From contig CP050293.1 in the NCBI GenBank assembly GCA_014189435.1, positions 6,763,001 through 6,827,000 on the forward strand: a stretch of DNA of 64,000 nt. Reading direction: 5' to 3'. This DNA comes from Mesorhizobium loti (lineage in GTDB: Bacteria > Pseudomonadota > Alphaproteobacteria > Rhizobiales > Rhizobiaceae). Below, one piece after another: positions 26,342 through 35,907 of this stretch (position 1 is the stretch's first letter; every line of letters begins with the position of its first letter). Under the pieces are notes generated by a model. That model was given only the letters and a program-made list of their open reading frames with translations, was not told the DNA's origin and did not search any database. Position numbers and translations under genes: made by a program.

Positions 26342-27250
26342 ATGGCTGAAATCGACTGGAACCTGATCAAAAGCTTCGTCACCGTGGCGGAAACCGGCAG
26401 TTTGTCGGCCGCCGCGCGAAAGCTCTCGGCCAGCCAGCCGACACTTGGCCGTCACATCGGCGAGCTCGAACAGGCACTGGATATCACGCTGTTCCGGCGT
26501 GGGCGGCGCGGCTATGAGCTGACGGAGGCCGGCAGCACGCTGTTCGAACGCGGCAAGGCGGTCAGCGAGCAGGCGAGCGCCTTCTCACTGTTGGCGCTGG
26601 GGTCGGTCGAGGCCATCGAAGGCACGGTGCGCATTGCCGCCAGCGAGGTGGTGGCAGCCTATGTGCTGCCCGAGATGATGATGCGGCTGGGGATCGAGGA
26701 GCCCGGCATCGAGGTCGAGATCGTTGCTTCCAACCAGGTCGAGAACCTGTTGCGGCGCGATGCGGATATCGCCATCCGCATGGTCAAGCCGGCGCAGAAT
26801 GAGCTGACGGCGCGCAAGGTCTGCGACATCAAGCTCTGCGCCTGCGCCGCCAGGTCCTATCTCGACAGGCGCGGCCACCCGCTGAAGCCCGCCGACCTTG
26901 TCGACCACGATCTGGTCGGCTTCGACCGCAGCGACGAGATCATCAGAGGCTTCACCCAGTATGGCATTCCTGTCACCCGGAGCAGTTTTCGCTTCAGGGC
27001 CGACAACCAGATCGTTTTGTGGGAGGCGGTGCGGGCGGGAAACGGCATCGGCCTCGGCCAGGAGCCGCTGGTCGACCGTGACCCATCGGTGGAGAAATTG
27101 CTGCCCGGCCTGCCTTTGCCTGTCCTGCCGGTGTGGCTGGCCATGCACCGCGACGTGCGCACCAGCGTGCGCATCCGCCGGGTAGTGGATTTTCTCTACG
27201 AGGAGCTGAAACGCTATTCCGCGGGTGCTGCCGCGAATTCGGCTCGGTGA
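26342..27250 (+). CDS. LysR family transcriptional regulator
   Basis: 302 residues. The N-terminal LysR helix-turn-helix is clear (WNLIKSFVTVAETGSLSAAA, SASQPTLGRHIGELEQAL), followed by a periplasmic-binding-like effector domain from about residue 90. The gene is divergent from the DUF680 gene and convergent with an MFS gene, whose 3' end it overlaps by 37 bases. The likely targets are one or both neighbours; the effector is unknown. Confidence 0.92.
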   Translation: MAEIDWNLIKSFVTVAETGSLSAAARKLSASQPTLGRHIGELEQALDITLFRRGRRGYELTEAGSTLFERGKAVSEQASAFSLLALGSVEAIEGTVRIAASEVVAAYVLPEMMMRLGIEEPGIEVEIVASNQVENLLRRDADIAIRMVKPAQNELTARKVCDIKLCACAARSYLDRRGHPLKPADLVDHDLVGFDRSDEIIRGFTQYGIPVTRSSFRFRADNQIVLWEAVRAGNGIGLGQEPLVDRDPSVEKLLPGLPLPVLPVWLAMHRDVRTSVRIRRVVDFLYEELKRYSAGAAANSAR

Positions 27251-28389
27251 GCGAGCCCGGCCATCAGAAACACGATGACCAGCAACCCCGACAAGGCAAC
27301 GAAGATCGGACCGAAGCTGGAATGCTCGGCAACGAAGCCGATCGCCGACGGCGCCACCAGTATACCGGAGTAGCCGATGGTGGTGACCACGCTCATGCCG
27401 GTGCCCGACGACATGCCTTCCTGGTTGCCGCCGGCCGAAAAGATGATCGGCACCATGTTGGCGATGCCGAAGCCGCAAAAGGCGAAGGCTGCTATGGCAA
27501 GCCAGGGCGAGGGCGACAGCCCGGCCGCCAGCATGCCGGCGGCGGCGACTATGGCCGAGCCGCGAAGCGTCGTTACCGCGCCGAAGCGGTTGCGCACACC
27601 GTCGCCAAAAAAGCGCACGATCGCCATGACTCCGGAAAAGCCGGCATAGGCAAGACCCGCAACGGCAAGGTCGGCGCCGAGCTCCTGGCGCAGATACAGT
27701 GCCGCCCAGTCCAGCACCGTGCCTTCGGAGACCATCGTCAGCAGCGCCATCAAGCCGACGAGATAGACCAGCGGGTTGGCCGGCAATGCGAATTTTTGAT
27801 GCTCGGCCACCTGCGGTCGGTCTTCGGCGACCAGATGGCGGACCGCCACCGCGATCACCGTGAAGGCGACCGCTGTTACCGCTGCCGCGTGGGCGAGGTG
27901 CCCGTAGTGCTGGATGGCGAAGCCGCCAATGCCGCCGCCGGCGAACCCGCCGAGGCTCCAGAAGCCGTGCGACGAGGACATGACGGCGCGGGAGAGCCGC
28001 CGTTCCACCACCACCGCATTGGCATTCATGGCGACATCCATGCCGCCGATCGAGCCGCCGAAGATGAACATGGCAACGGCGGCCAGCGGAACATTGGGCG
28101 CCAGCGCCACGACCAGCAGGCCAACGCTGCCGCAAAGGCCGGACCAGCGAAGCACGGTGCGCGAACCGTGCTTCGAGATCAGATGACCACACCAGGTCAT
28201 GGCGGCGATCGCGCCGGCGCCGAACAGCAGGATCAGCAGGCCGAGCGTGAATTTCGAAATGTCGAGCCGGGTCAGGAACACCGGGATCTGCGGAGCCCAG
28301 CTACCGGTCAGGAAGCCGTTGGCGAGAAAAATGGCCGCAACGGCCCATCGTCCGCGAATGGCGGTCTGCATGGCGTTCGATGCGTTCAT
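27214..28389 (-). CDS. MFS transporter
   Basis: 391-residue major facilitator with about 12 predicted hydrophobic segments (for example AVAAIFLANGFLTGSWAPQI, LGLLILLFGAGAIAAMTWCG, GLMALLTMVSEGTVLDWAAL). The WAPQIP motif after the first helix and the EGTVLDWAALYL motif resemble the sugar/FucP-like or YbjJ-type MFS group. The substrate is unknown. It overlaps the 3' end of the LysR gene tail to tail. Confidence 0.88.
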   Translation of the reverse strand: MNASNAMQTAIRGRWAVAAIFLANGFLTGSWAPQIPVFLTRLDISKFTLGLLILLFGAGAIAAMTWCGHLISKHGSRTVLRWSGLCGSVGLLVVALAPNVPLAAVAMFIFGGSIGGMDVAMNANAVVVERRLSRAVMSSSHGFWSLGGFAGGGIGGFAIQHYGHLAHAAAVTAVAFTVIAVAVRHLVAEDRPQVAEHQKFALPANPLVYLVGLMALLTMVSEGTVLDWAALYLRQELGADLAVAGLAYAGFSGVMAIVRFFGDGVRNRFGAVTTLRGSAIVAAAGMLAAGLSPSPWLAIAAFAFCGFGIANMVPIIFSAGGNQEGMSSGTGMSVVTTIGYSGILVAPSAIGFVAEHSSFGPIFVALSGLLVIVFLMAGLAHRAEFAAAPAE

Positions 28390-28550
28390 AAAGCGAATCC
28401 GCTCAGAAAATGGCCTCGCGGGGCAAATTAGATCGATTCAATTTTCAGTCAAGCGCCGGTTTTGTGAAAGTGGTTGGACCAAAGGGAGAAATGAGACCGT
28501 GTCGTTCGTGCGGACTTACCTACGTTGGAGAGTAGCGGAAACGCTTCTCT

Positions 28551-28762
28551 CTTCGTCATCCACGGGCGGAGCAAGGAGCGTAGCGACGCGGCGCAGACCC
28601 GAGGATCCATGCCGCGACTTCTGAGCGATGCTACGGTGCAAAGCCAGCTCCGGTGAGCGCGACCTTCATTCTGAGCCGCTGTGCTCTTGGCGACCGTCGC
28701 GGCATGGATCCTAGGGTTTCCGCGACGTCGCTTCGCGACTGCTCCACCCTAGGATGACGAAG
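28551..28762. repeat. Long inverted repeat in the gene-free stretch 28390-28822
   Basis: The left arm 28551-28618 and right arm 28696-28762 are about 67 bases each and mostly complementary. They start CTTCGTCATCC and run inward to GGATCCATGCCGCGAC at the loop side. The spacer is about 77 bases. No transposase or protein is encoded. The rest of the 433-base gap shows no gene. It looks like a dispersed rhizobial palindromic element. Confidence 0.75.
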
Positions 28763-28822
28763 TCGGAGAGCCTCGCCTATCGCAGATACCGTGGCCGGAG
28801 GCCGCTCGCCGTATCAGGCTCG

Positions 28823-29149
28823 CTAATGGTCCTTGGGGCGCCTTGCCTCGAACTCGGCCTTCTTGGCGTCGGACGCCTCGGTCTGGTTGAGCGCCTGCCA
28901 CTGCGCATAAGGCATGCCGTAGACGATCTCGCGCGACTGGTCCTTGCTGAGGTCGACGCCGTCGGCATTCGCTGCCTCGCGATACCAGTTCGACAAGCAG
29001 TTGCGGCAGAAGCCGGCGAGGTTCATCAGGTCGATGTTCTGCACGTCGTTACGCTCGCGCAGATGCTCGACCAGCCGCCGAAAGGCGGCGGCCTCGAAAT
29101 CGCGTTGCTGCTCGTCACTGAGTTCGGTCATGGTCACAGCCTCCGTCAT
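28823..29149 (-). CDS. DUF1244 family protein
   Basis: 108 residues. It is a short helical protein with the family segments FEAAAFRRLVEHLRERNDVQ, NIDLMNLAGFCRNCLSNWY and DQSREIVYGMPYAQWQ. The CRNC pair may bind a metal or be redox-active; function is not known. The ATG at 29149 overlaps the stop of the upstream amidohydrolase gene (ATGA), which favours this start over the internal ATG at 29131. Confidence 0.88.
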   Translation of the reverse strand: MTEAVTMTELSDEQQRDFEAAAFRRLVEHLRERNDVQNIDLMNLAGFCRNCLSNWYREAANADGVDLSKDQSREIVYGMPYAQWQALNQTEASDAKKAEFEARRPKDH

Positions 29150-29943
29150 ACCGGCCCGGTGCGGGAGCCGAATTGCTTGACCACATGTATATCGGGACGG
29201 CGGTCGATGGCGTCAACGATCGGCGCCAACCGTTCGGCCCAGGCGAGCGCACCCTTCTGGTCTGATATCAGGTCCTGGCGGATCTCGATCAGCGCATGGG
29301 CGAAACCGTTGACGATGGCGTGCTTGTACATGGTGTCGCCACGCAGCGCGCCGTCATAGGGCTCGTTGTCGCCGACAACGAGATTGTTGTCGGCGGCCAG
29401 CATGTCGATCAGCGGCCGCGCCACCCGGTCGTCGAGGTCCCACAGGATGCCGACATGCCAGGGTCGCTTGATGCCTTGCATGGCAGGGGTGAAGGAATGC
29501 ACCGAGAAGATGAAGGGCGCTTGTGCCGAGGCCTGAGCGACCGAGGCAATCATGGCGCCGACCGCATCGTGATAGGGCCGGTAGAAGCGGTCGAGCCGCC
29601 TTTCGCGCTCCTCGGGAGCGATGGGGTAATTCCCGGGCACGACGGTGCCGTCATAGAGCTGGCGAATGAGCGTCGGATCGTCTTCGCCACGGTTGGGATC
29701 GATCAGCAGCCGCGAAAAATTGGCGAGCACCGCCGGCACGCCAAGCAGGGCGGCAAGCTCGCGCGTCACCGTCTCGACGCCGATGTCATAGGCGATGTGG
29801 CGCTCGAGTTCCGCTGAGGGCAGGCCGAGGCTGCCATAGTCGTCGGGCAGGTCTCGGCGGGCATGATCGCCCAACAGCACGATGCCTCGCTTGCGGTCGC
29901 CTTCGACAACATCGAAAGGCGCGAAAACTGTGGATCGGGTCAT
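29146..29943 (-). CDS. N-formylglutamate amidohydrolase family protein
   Basis: 265 residues from MTRSTVFAPFDVV; an upstream extension in frame lacks family features. The FGase fold is recognised from LLGDHARRDLPDDYGSLGLP, LIDPNRGEDDP, IFSVHSFTPAM and GDNEPYDG. The enzyme class removes the formyl group from N-formylglutamate in histidine breakdown, but many rhizobial members have unknown substrates and no hut genes are nearby. It is coupled to the DUF1244 gene. Confidence 0.88.
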   Translation of the reverse strand: MTRSTVFAPFDVVEGDRKRGIVLLGDHARRDLPDDYGSLGLPSAELERHIAYDIGVETVTRELAALLGVPAVLANFSRLLIDPNRGEDDPTLIRQLYDGTVVPGNYPIAPEERERRLDRFYRPYHDAVGAMIASVAQASAQAPFIFSVHSFTPAMQGIKRPWHVGILWDLDDRVARPLIDMLAADNNLVVGDNEPYDGALRGDTMYKHAIVNGFAHALIEIRQDLISDQKGALAWAERLAPIVDAIDRRPDIHVVKQFGSRTGPV

Positions 29944-30188
29944 TGGCGGGAAATGGTCTGTTCGCTGGCTTCCGGGGAGGGTGCTATCGTCATTCCACGA
30001 AGGCGACGCTTGCGCAATGCCGTTGTTTGGCCAAGGTTTCCCGGGAAATCTGGCAGAAGTCGGCGAATTGTGCGCCGGAGCCTTTCTAAATCGATTGGAA
30101 TTGAACAAAACGGTGCGTTGACATGCGCCCGGACTTTTCCGAAAAGGGGCGCAGAGAGATGCTGATGTGGTTCTTGAGGGGTTTTCGG

Positions 30189-30677
30189 ATGAGTTCCGCC
30201 GGCGGGCAGCGCATGCGCTCTGCCTTTGCCATGCCGCTCCTGAGCCTTGCGGTCAGCCTGTCGGCGCTGGTCATGGCCTCGCCGGCGCGTGCCGATTTCC
30301 GCGTCTGCAACGCCACGCAGAACCTGGTTGGCGTCGGTATCGGCTATCGTGCCAAAGCCGGCTGGATCACCGAGGGCTGGTGGCACATCGAGGGATCGAG
30401 CTGCAAGACGCTGATCGAAGGGCCGCTGTCATCAAGGTTTTACTATCTTTATGCAGAAGACGCCGAGCGCGGTGGACGCTGGGACGGCCCGATCAACATG
30501 TGCGTGGCTGAAAAAGAGTTCAAGATCGCCGGCGTAACCGACTGCGTCGCCCGGGGCTTCCAGCGCGCCGGATTCCAGGAATATGACACGGGCGAGCAGG
30601 CAAGCTGGATGGTCCAGCTGACCGATGAGTCCACAACGGGAGGCGCTCCAGCCGCCCCGGGAACAAACAGTCAATGA
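30189..30677 (+). CDS. DUF1036 family secreted protein
   Basis: About 162 residues. A signal peptide ends near SPARA-DF, followed by the DUF1036 core (FRVCNATQNLVGVGIGYRAK, WITEGWWHIEGSSCKTLIEG, RFYYLYAED, CVAEKEFKIAG). The start is uncertain: ATG 30189 has TTGAGGGG upstream, while ATGs at 30123 and 30159 would lengthen the leader. The stop overlaps the pyruvate kinase start, an arrangement seen elsewhere in Rhizobiales. The function of DUF1036 is unknown. Confidence 0.85.
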   Translation: MSSAGGQRMRSAFAMPLLSLAVSLSALVMASPARADFRVCNATQNLVGVGIGYRAKAGWITEGWWHIEGSSCKTLIEGPLSSRFYYLYAEDAERGGRWDGPINMCVAEKEFKIAGVTDCVARGFQRAGFQEYDTGEQASWMVQLTDESTTGGAPAAPGTNSQ

Positions 30678-32110
30678 GACGCAGCCGCAAGGTCAAGATC
30701 CTCGCCACCATCGGTCCGGCCTCCTCGTCGGAGGAGATGCTGAAGAAATTGTTCGAAGCGGGCGCCGATGTGTTCCGCATCAATATGAGCCATACCGATC
30801 ACGAATTGATGCGCACGCTGGTCGGGCGCATCCGCGCCGTCGAGGAAGCGGTCGGCCGGCCGATCGGCATCCTGGCCGACCTGCAAGGTCCCAAGCTGCG
30901 CGTCGGCAAGTTCGCAAATGGCAAGGAAGTGCTGACGCAAGGCCAGACCTTCACGCTCGACGACAATCCCGAGCCAGGCACCTCGACCAGGGTCTATCTG
31001 CCGCATCCGGAAATCCTGAGCTCGGTCGAAGCCGGTCACCGCCTGCTGATCGACGACGGCAAGCTCGAGCTGAAGGCGGTGAAGAGCGACGGCAAGTCGA
31101 TCGTCTGCACCGTCGTCGCCGGCACCACGATTTCCGACAAGAAAGGCGTCAGCCTTCCCGACACCGACCTGCCGGTCGGTGCGCTGACCGAGAAGGACCG
31201 CAAGGATCTCGATGCCGTGCTGGCCACAGGCGTCGACTGGGTCGCGCTGTCCTTCGTGCAGCGACCGGAGGATCTGGCTGAGGCGCGCAAGATCGCGCGC
31301 GGCCGGGCGCTGATCATGGCCAAGATCGAAAAGCCGCAGGCCGTTGCCAGGCTGGCCGAGATCATCGAACTGTCCGACGCGCTGATGGTCGCCCGCGGCG
31401 ATCTCGGCGTCGAGATGCCACTCGAGGCAGTGCCCGGCATCCAGAAGCAGATCACGCGCGCCGCGCGCCGCGCCGGCAAGCCGGTGGTGGTTGCAACGCA
31501 GATGCTGGAATCGATGATCACGGCACCGGTGCCGACCCGCGCCGAGGTGTCCGATGTCTCGATCGCCGTCTTCGAAGGCGCGGACGCCATCATGCTGTCG
31601 GCGGAATCCGCAGCCGGCGCCTATCCCGTCGAAGCGGTGGCGATGATGAACCGTATCGCCACCAAGGTCGAAACCGATCCGACCTATGCCGGCATCATCA
31701 ATGCCCAGCGCTCCGAGCCGGAAGCGACCGGCGCCGATGCCATTTCGCTGGCCGCGCGCGAGATCGCCGAAACACTGAAGCTGTCGGCGATCATCACCTA
31801 CACGGCGTCCGGCACTACAGGCCTGCGCGCCGCCCGTGAGCGGCCGCAAGTGCCGATCATCGCGCTATCGCCGATCCTCAACACGGCGCGACGGCTATCG
31901 CTGCTGTGGGGCACGCATTGCGTCGTCTCACCGGATGCAAGCGATCTTGACGACATGGTCAACCGCGCCTGCCGCATCGCCTTCGACGAAGGCTTCGGCA
32001 AGCCGGGCGACCGCGTCATCATCACCGCCGGCGTACCGTTGAGAACGCCGGGTTCGACCAACATGCTGCGCATCGCTTATATCGGGTCGGACACGCAAGC
32101 CAGCCACTAA
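30674..32110 (+). CDS. pyk: Pyruvate kinase
   Basis: Converts phosphoenolpyruvate and ADP to pyruvate and ATP, the last step of glycolysis and of the Entner-Doudoroff route. It has 478 residues with all domains: KILATIGPASSS at the N terminus, FRINMSHTDHE, DLQGPKLRVG, the signature IMAKIEKPQA with the catalytic Lys, MVARGDLGVEMP, VVVATQMLESMI, VFEGADAIMLSAESAAGAYP and a C-terminal regulatory domain. The ATGA overlap with the DUF1036 gene indicates coupled translation. Confidence 0.97.
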   Translation: MRRSRKVKILATIGPASSSEEMLKKLFEAGADVFRINMSHTDHELMRTLVGRIRAVEEAVGRPIGILADLQGPKLRVGKFANGKEVLTQGQTFTLDDNPEPGTSTRVYLPHPEILSSVEAGHRLLIDDGKLELKAVKSDGKSIVCTVVAGTTISDKKGVSLPDTDLPVGALTEKDRKDLDAVLATGVDWVALSFVQRPEDLAEARKIARGRALIMAKIEKPQAVARLAEIIELSDALMVARGDLGVEMPLEAVPGIQKQITRAARRAGKPVVVATQMLESMITAPVPTRAEVSDVSIAVFEGADAIMLSAESAAGAYPVEAVAMMNRIATKVETDPTYAGIINAQRSEPEATGADAISLAAREIAETLKLSAIITYTASGTTGLRAARERPQVPIIALSPILNTARRLSLLWGTHCVVSPDASDLDDMVNRACRIAFDEGFGKPGDRVIITAGVPLRTPGSTNMLRIAYIGSDTQASH

Positions 32111-32114
32111 CCCT

Positions 32115-33182
32115 CTAGGTCGGCGCCAGTTCGGCGGCCGGCACCTTGAGGTCGGCGCATTTGCCGGCACCGAAGGCGTCGTGGGCAATGCGTGCTTCCA
32201 CCGCCTTCGCCATCGCCTGCAGGTCGATATCCCTGCCGGCGATCTTTCCGATCGCGCCGACAACGAGATCGGATGCGATCCAGTCCGGCTTGTGGCCGAG
32301 ATTGTGCACCCAGACCAGTTCGGCACCGGGGATATCGCGCACCAGGCCGACCGAATGGATCGTGGCATAGACCACCTTGTCGCGGTCACCGGAGATGACA
32401 ATTGTCGGCGCCTTGATCTCGCGGTAGTGCGGCGAGGCGTCGAGTGCATAGCGGTAAAGCCCCGCGACATCGGTGGCGTTGGCGCGAAAGGCTTTGGGCC
32501 TGAGCACCAGGGGTATAGAAGCCTCGCCGGCATAGTTGTCCGGCACCTTGTTTGGCGCAAAGACGCAGGTGGTGGCGTCTGCCATCTGCAGCGTTCCTGC
32601 CGGGTAGGTCAGCGTTTCGGAAAACAACCAGCCGACCACCGGCGTGGTGGTCAGATTGTAGTACCAGGACGTTGCGCCGCCCGGCCATGGGTGGGTCGCG
32701 GGTGCGAGGAAGACCAGGCCGAGTGTCTTGTCGGGATGCTCGCGGCCAAAGGCTGATGTCACCGCGCCGCCGAAGGAATGGCCGACGATGACAGCTTTCT
32801 TCATGCCGAGACGGTCCATCAGCGCGGCAATGGTGTTGGCCTGCGCCGACGGGTCTTCGTTGTTGCCGGGGCCGCGCCCCGACCAGCCGTGACCTGGCCG
32901 GTCGAAGAACAGCATTTCGGCGCGCCCTTCGAGCAAGGGACGCAGCGGCAGCATCTGATCCCTGAGATTGGCGCTGGCGCCGTGGATGAAGACGATCGGC
33001 GGCAACTCGGCATTGGCGGGTGCCGGAACATGGACATAGTGGATGCGGGCGCCGTTGATGTCAGCGAATTCGCCGATCGGCGGATTGCGGCGCTCGATCA
33101 GCCATGAGCCGACGCGGGTGACGCCAACCAGGCAAAACACAAGCGCCATCAGGAAGGCGAGGACGGCGTAGATGAGGTTCAT
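32115..33182 (-). CDS. Alpha/beta hydrolase with N-terminal membrane anchor
   Basis: 355 residues. One N-terminal hydrophobic helix (LIYAVLAFLMALVFCLVGVT) anchors a soluble alpha/beta hydrolase domain. The oxyanion region is VFIHGASANL, the nucleophile elbow GHSFGG, the acid probably SGDRDKVV and the histidine in HNLGHKPDW. The substrate is unknown. It is convergent with pyk, with only four bases between the stop codons. Confidence 0.87.
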   Translation of the reverse strand: MNLIYAVLAFLMALVFCLVGVTRVGSWLIERRNPPIGEFADINGARIHYVHVPAPANAELPPIVFIHGASANLRDQMLPLRPLLEGRAEMLFFDRPGHGWSGRGPGNNEDPSAQANTIAALMDRLGMKKAVIVGHSFGGAVTSAFGREHPDKTLGLVFLAPATHPWPGGATSWYYNLTTTPVVGWLFSETLTYPAGTLQMADATTCVFAPNKVPDNYAGEASIPLVLRPKAFRANATDVAGLYRYALDASPHYREIKAPTIVISGDRDKVVYATIHSVGLVRDIPGAELVWVHNLGHKPDWIASDLVVGAIGKIAGRDIDLQAMAKAVEARIAHDAFGAGKCADLKVPAAELAPT

Positions 33183-33218
33183 GGGGAGATATACGGGGGT
33201 GGAGGGGGATAAGTTGTG

Positions 33219-33251
<33 letters not shown>

Positions 33252-33306
33252 TGTGTGTTCCGCAGCGCGATCTGCACCTACTGCCTAATCCCTGCTGCCT
33301 ATTCCC

Positions 33307-33912
33307 TTAAATTCCCTCGCCGGCAAGCTCTTCCGAAATCGTGCCGACCTGGTCCTGGGCGCTGCGCATCATCGGATAGATGGCCAGCACCTTCTGCCAC
33401 GCCTCGAGCGCCGATTGCTTGTGGCCGGTCAGCGCCATGATCTGCGCCAGGCCGGACAGCGCACCGAAATGGCGTGGCTCGAGCTGCAGCGTATGGTCGA
33501 TGTCGGACATCGACTTACCGTAGTTCTTCATCATGAAATGCACCGTGGCGCGCCGGTTCCAGCCTTCGGCATAGGTCGGCTGCAAGGTCACCACCTGGTC
33601 GAGGAAATCGAGCGCGACGTCGAACTTCTGGCCTTCGACGGCCTTTTGCGACCATTGCATCATCAGGTCGATCGAGGCGCTGCCGGATTGCGACCACTCA
33701 TTCCAGATGTTGCCGGCAATGCGCTCGGCAGCCTTTTCGTTGCGCTCGCGTTTCAGGTCGCTGAACAGCTGGTCGAGACGGGCCTGTTTCGTCGTTGCCA
33801 CCGGCGGCGCGTCCTGGGTGGCCGGCGGCACGACAGCATCATCCGCCCATGCCGGGCCATAAATGACCCCGGAAACAAGCAGAGATGTCAAAAATGCAAA
33901 AAGAATCCGCAT
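33307..33912 (-). CDS. Secreted tetratricopeptide repeat protein
   Basis: 201 residues: signal peptide (LFAFLTSLLVSGVIYGPAWA), then an acidic/Thr linker and at least three TPR-like helix pairs (DVALDFLDQVVTLQPTYAEG, KSMSDIDHTLQLEPRHFGAL, QSALEAWQKVLAIYPMMRSA). TPR proteins are protein-interaction scaffolds; the partner is unknown. It lies downstream of rpmJ, separated by a terminator. Confidence 0.87.
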   Translation of the reverse strand: MRILFAFLTSLLVSGVIYGPAWADDAVVPPATQDAPPVATTKQARLDQLFSDLKRERNEKAAERIAGNIWNEWSQSGSASIDLMMQWSQKAVEGQKFDVALDFLDQVVTLQPTYAEGWNRRATVHFMMKNYGKSMSDIDHTLQLEPRHFGALSGLAQIMALTGHKQSALEAWQKVLAIYPMMRSAQDQVGTISEELAGEGI

Positions 33913-33960
33913 CGCCGGACTCTAGTCCCGGGCGGCGGAACGTCAAACTGAATTTGGCGT

Positions 33961-33980
33961 GAAAAGGCCGGCAGGCCGGC
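33961..33980 (-). terminator. Probable rpmJ terminator
   Basis: On the minus strand: GCCGGC-CT-GCCGGC followed by CTTTTC, about 50 bases after the rpmJ stop. A second hairpin (GGAGGC-GCGTT-GCCTCC) lies between the stop and this one. Confidence 0.6.
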
Positions 33981-34026
33981 AGCAAGCATCAATTGGGCGG
34001 AGGCAACGCGCCTCCGGCCGAAAACC

Positions 34027-34152
34027 TCAGCCCTGGCGTGCCTTGTAGCGCGGGGCGGTCTTGTTGATGATGTAGACGCGGCCCTTGCGGCGAACCAGCT
34101 GGTTGTCGCGGTGACGCGCCTTCAGCGCCTTGAGCGAATTCTTGATCTTCAT
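34027..34152 (-). CDS. rpmJ: 50S ribosomal protein L36 (cysteine-free form)
   Basis: 41 residues, starting [20 protein letters not shown] and ending PRYKARQG. The basic composition and the [10 protein letters not shown] core are those of alphaproteobacterial L36. It lacks the four zinc-binding Cys/His ligands of the standard type, so it is the C-minus form. The gene stands alone, as is usual in Rhizobiales, rather than in the spc operon. Confidence 0.95.
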   Translation of the reverse strand: MKIKNSLKALKARHRDNQLVRRKGRVYIINKTAPRYKARQG

Positions 34153-34393
34153 GGTCTTGCCTGTCGGTGTGGACCCGGTCCGGGTCGAAATCTTAAGGCG
34201 CGCCAGAAGACGCGCCTTTGAACTGTGGGTGGCTCATAAACGAGGAGCCTTGTCCGTGTCAACCGCAAGCGTGCTCCATAGCGGATGTGAATCATCCCTA
34301 TCATCAAATATCCGCCAAGTCGGCCTCGCGGCATTGCGCGGCCTCTGGCCGGCTGGGATGATGCGGCTGCCGCGAAGTGATTTGGAGATGACC

Positions 34394-34816
34394 ATGCGCC
34401 GAATGTTCCTGTCCGCCTGCCTTGTCCTGCTGGCGGGAGCCTCGGTTGCCCATGCGCAGGAATGCGACCGCAGCGACGACAGCCAGCAGATGATGAACAT
34501 CTGCGCCGGCGAGGATTACCAGGCGGCCGACGCCAGGCTCAACACGGCCTATCAGGAGCTCATCAGCTCGGATGATGCCGGCGGCAAGCGATTGCTGCAG
34601 GTGGCGCAACGCGCCTGGATCACCTTTCGCGATGCCGAGTGCGCGCATTCCACCGCCGCCAGCGACGGCGGTTCCATCCATTCGATGGAGGTTTCGCAGT
34701 GCCTGACCAGATTGACCAATGATCGCATCAAGCAGCTCGCCGCCGCGGCCAATTGCGAGGAAGGCGATGTGAGCTGCGTCAGTCCCGACGAGGACGAGAG
34801 CGACGATTTGCAGTAA
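34394..34816 (+). CDS. LprI-like (DUF1311) secreted protein
   Basis: 140 residues. The start at ATG 34394 is favoured by TTGGAG six bases upstream; another ATG lies six bases before it. The signal peptide (MFLSACLVLLAGASVAHAQ) is followed by a DUF1311 domain with conserved cysteines (CDRSDDSQQMMNICAGEDYQ, AWITFRDAECAHS, ECLT-type QCLTRLTNDR) and an acidic tail. The family includes the Mycobacterium lysozyme inhibitor LprI; a similar cell-wall protective role is possible but unproven. Confidence 0.87.
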   Translation: MRRMFLSACLVLLAGASVAHAQECDRSDDSQQMMNICAGEDYQAADARLNTAYQELISSDDAGGKRLLQVAQRAWITFRDAECAHSTAASDGGSIHSMEVSQCLTRLTNDRIKQLAAAANCEEGDVSCVSPDEDESDDLQ

Positions 34817-34830
34817 GCGCGCCTCTCAGG

Positions 34831-35907
34831 TTAGACGCGACGGCTGATCCGGGTGAAATGACCCATCTTGCGGCCGGGGCGCGCCTCGGCCTTGCCATAG
34901 AGATGCAGCATCAGGTCGGGCTCGGCGAGAAGCTCCGGGACACGCAGCACATCGTCGCCGATCAGGTTCTCCATCACGCAGTCGGAATGGCGGTCCGGGC
35001 TGCCGAGCGGCAGGCCGGCGACAGCGCGGATGTGCTGCTCGAACTGTGAAACGATGCAGGCGGCTTCCGTCCAGTGGCCGGAATTGTGGACGCGCGGCGC
35101 GATCTCGTTGGCCAGCAGCGAGCCATCGGGCAGCACGAAGAACTCGACACCGATGACGCCGACATAGTCCAGCGCCGACAGGATCTTCGATGCCGCGGCT
35201 CGTGCGGCTTGCGCCGTTTCGGGCCTTACGCGGGCCGGCAAGGTCGACGTATGGAGAATGCCGTTGCGGTGGACATTCTCGGCCGGATCGTAGGCGACGA
35301 CCGCGCCGTCCGGCCCACGCGCTGCGATCACCGATATCTCGCGCTCGAACGGCACGAAGGACTCCAGGATCAGCGGCACGTTGCCCATAGCCTCGCAGGT
35401 GCCGGCAAAACCGCCGGCTTCCATGTGGCGGAAGACGCGCTGGCCCTTGCCGTCATAGCCCATGCGGCGCGTCTTCAGGATGCCGCTGCCACCGAACGCC
35501 TTCAGCGCCGCCGTCAACTGGTCATCATTGTCGACGGCATGGAAATCCGCGGTGGCAACGCCGATGCCATTGAGAAATGTCTTTTCGCTCACCCGGTCCT
35601 GCGCCACTTCCAGCGCGCGCGCCGGCGGATAGACCGGAACCTTGGCGACCAGCGCTTTTGCCGCCGCGACCGGCACGTTCTCGAACTCGTAGGTGACGAC
35701 GGAACTCGACGCCGCCAGTTCGGCAAGGGCAGCCTTGTCGTCATAGGCAGCCGTTATCTGACGGTTGGCGACCTGTGCCGCCGGGCAATCCGCTTGCGGC
35801 TCCAGCACCACGGTGCGGTAGCCGAGGCGGGCGGCAGCAACAGCCAGCATGCGGCCGAGCTGGCCGCCGCCAATGATGCCGATGGTCGATCCGGCGGGCA
35901 GGCTCAC
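34831..35907 (-). CDS. purK: 5-(carboxyamino)imidazole ribonucleotide synthase PurK
   Basis: ATP-grasp enzyme that carboxylates AIR to N5-CAIR in purine biosynthesis. 358 residues: N-terminal [20 protein letters not shown], the ATP-grasp loop [14 protein letters not shown], and the C-terminal metal site [30 protein letters not shown]. It overlaps the end of purE by four bases, so the pair is translationally coupled. Confidence 0.97.
   Translation of the reverse strand: MSLPAGSTIGIIGGGQLGRMLAVAAARLGYRTVVLEPQADCPAAQVANRQITAAYDDKAALAELAASSSVVTYEFENVPVAAAKALVAKVPVYPPARALEVAQDRVSEKTFLNGIGVATADFHAVDNDDQLTAALKAFGGSGILKTRRMGYDGKGQRVFRHMEAGGFAGTCEAMGNVPLILESFVPFEREISVIAARGPDGAVVAYDPAENVHRNGILHTSTLPARVRPETAQAARAAASKILSALDYVGVIGVEFFVLPDGSLLANEIAPRVHNSGHWTEAACIVSQFEQHIRAVAGLPLGSPDRHSDCVMENLIGDDVLRVPELLAEPDLMLHLYGKAEARPGRKMGHFTRISRRV

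Noticed and set aside
26585..28192. A 535-codon minus-strand frame spanning LysR and MFS genes
   Set aside because: It runs across two well-supported genes in other frames and has shadow-type composition.
29146..29943. Histidine-utilisation (hut) operon
   Set aside because: Only the amidohydrolase-type gene is present; its neighbours are DUF1244 and DUF1036 genes, not hut genes.
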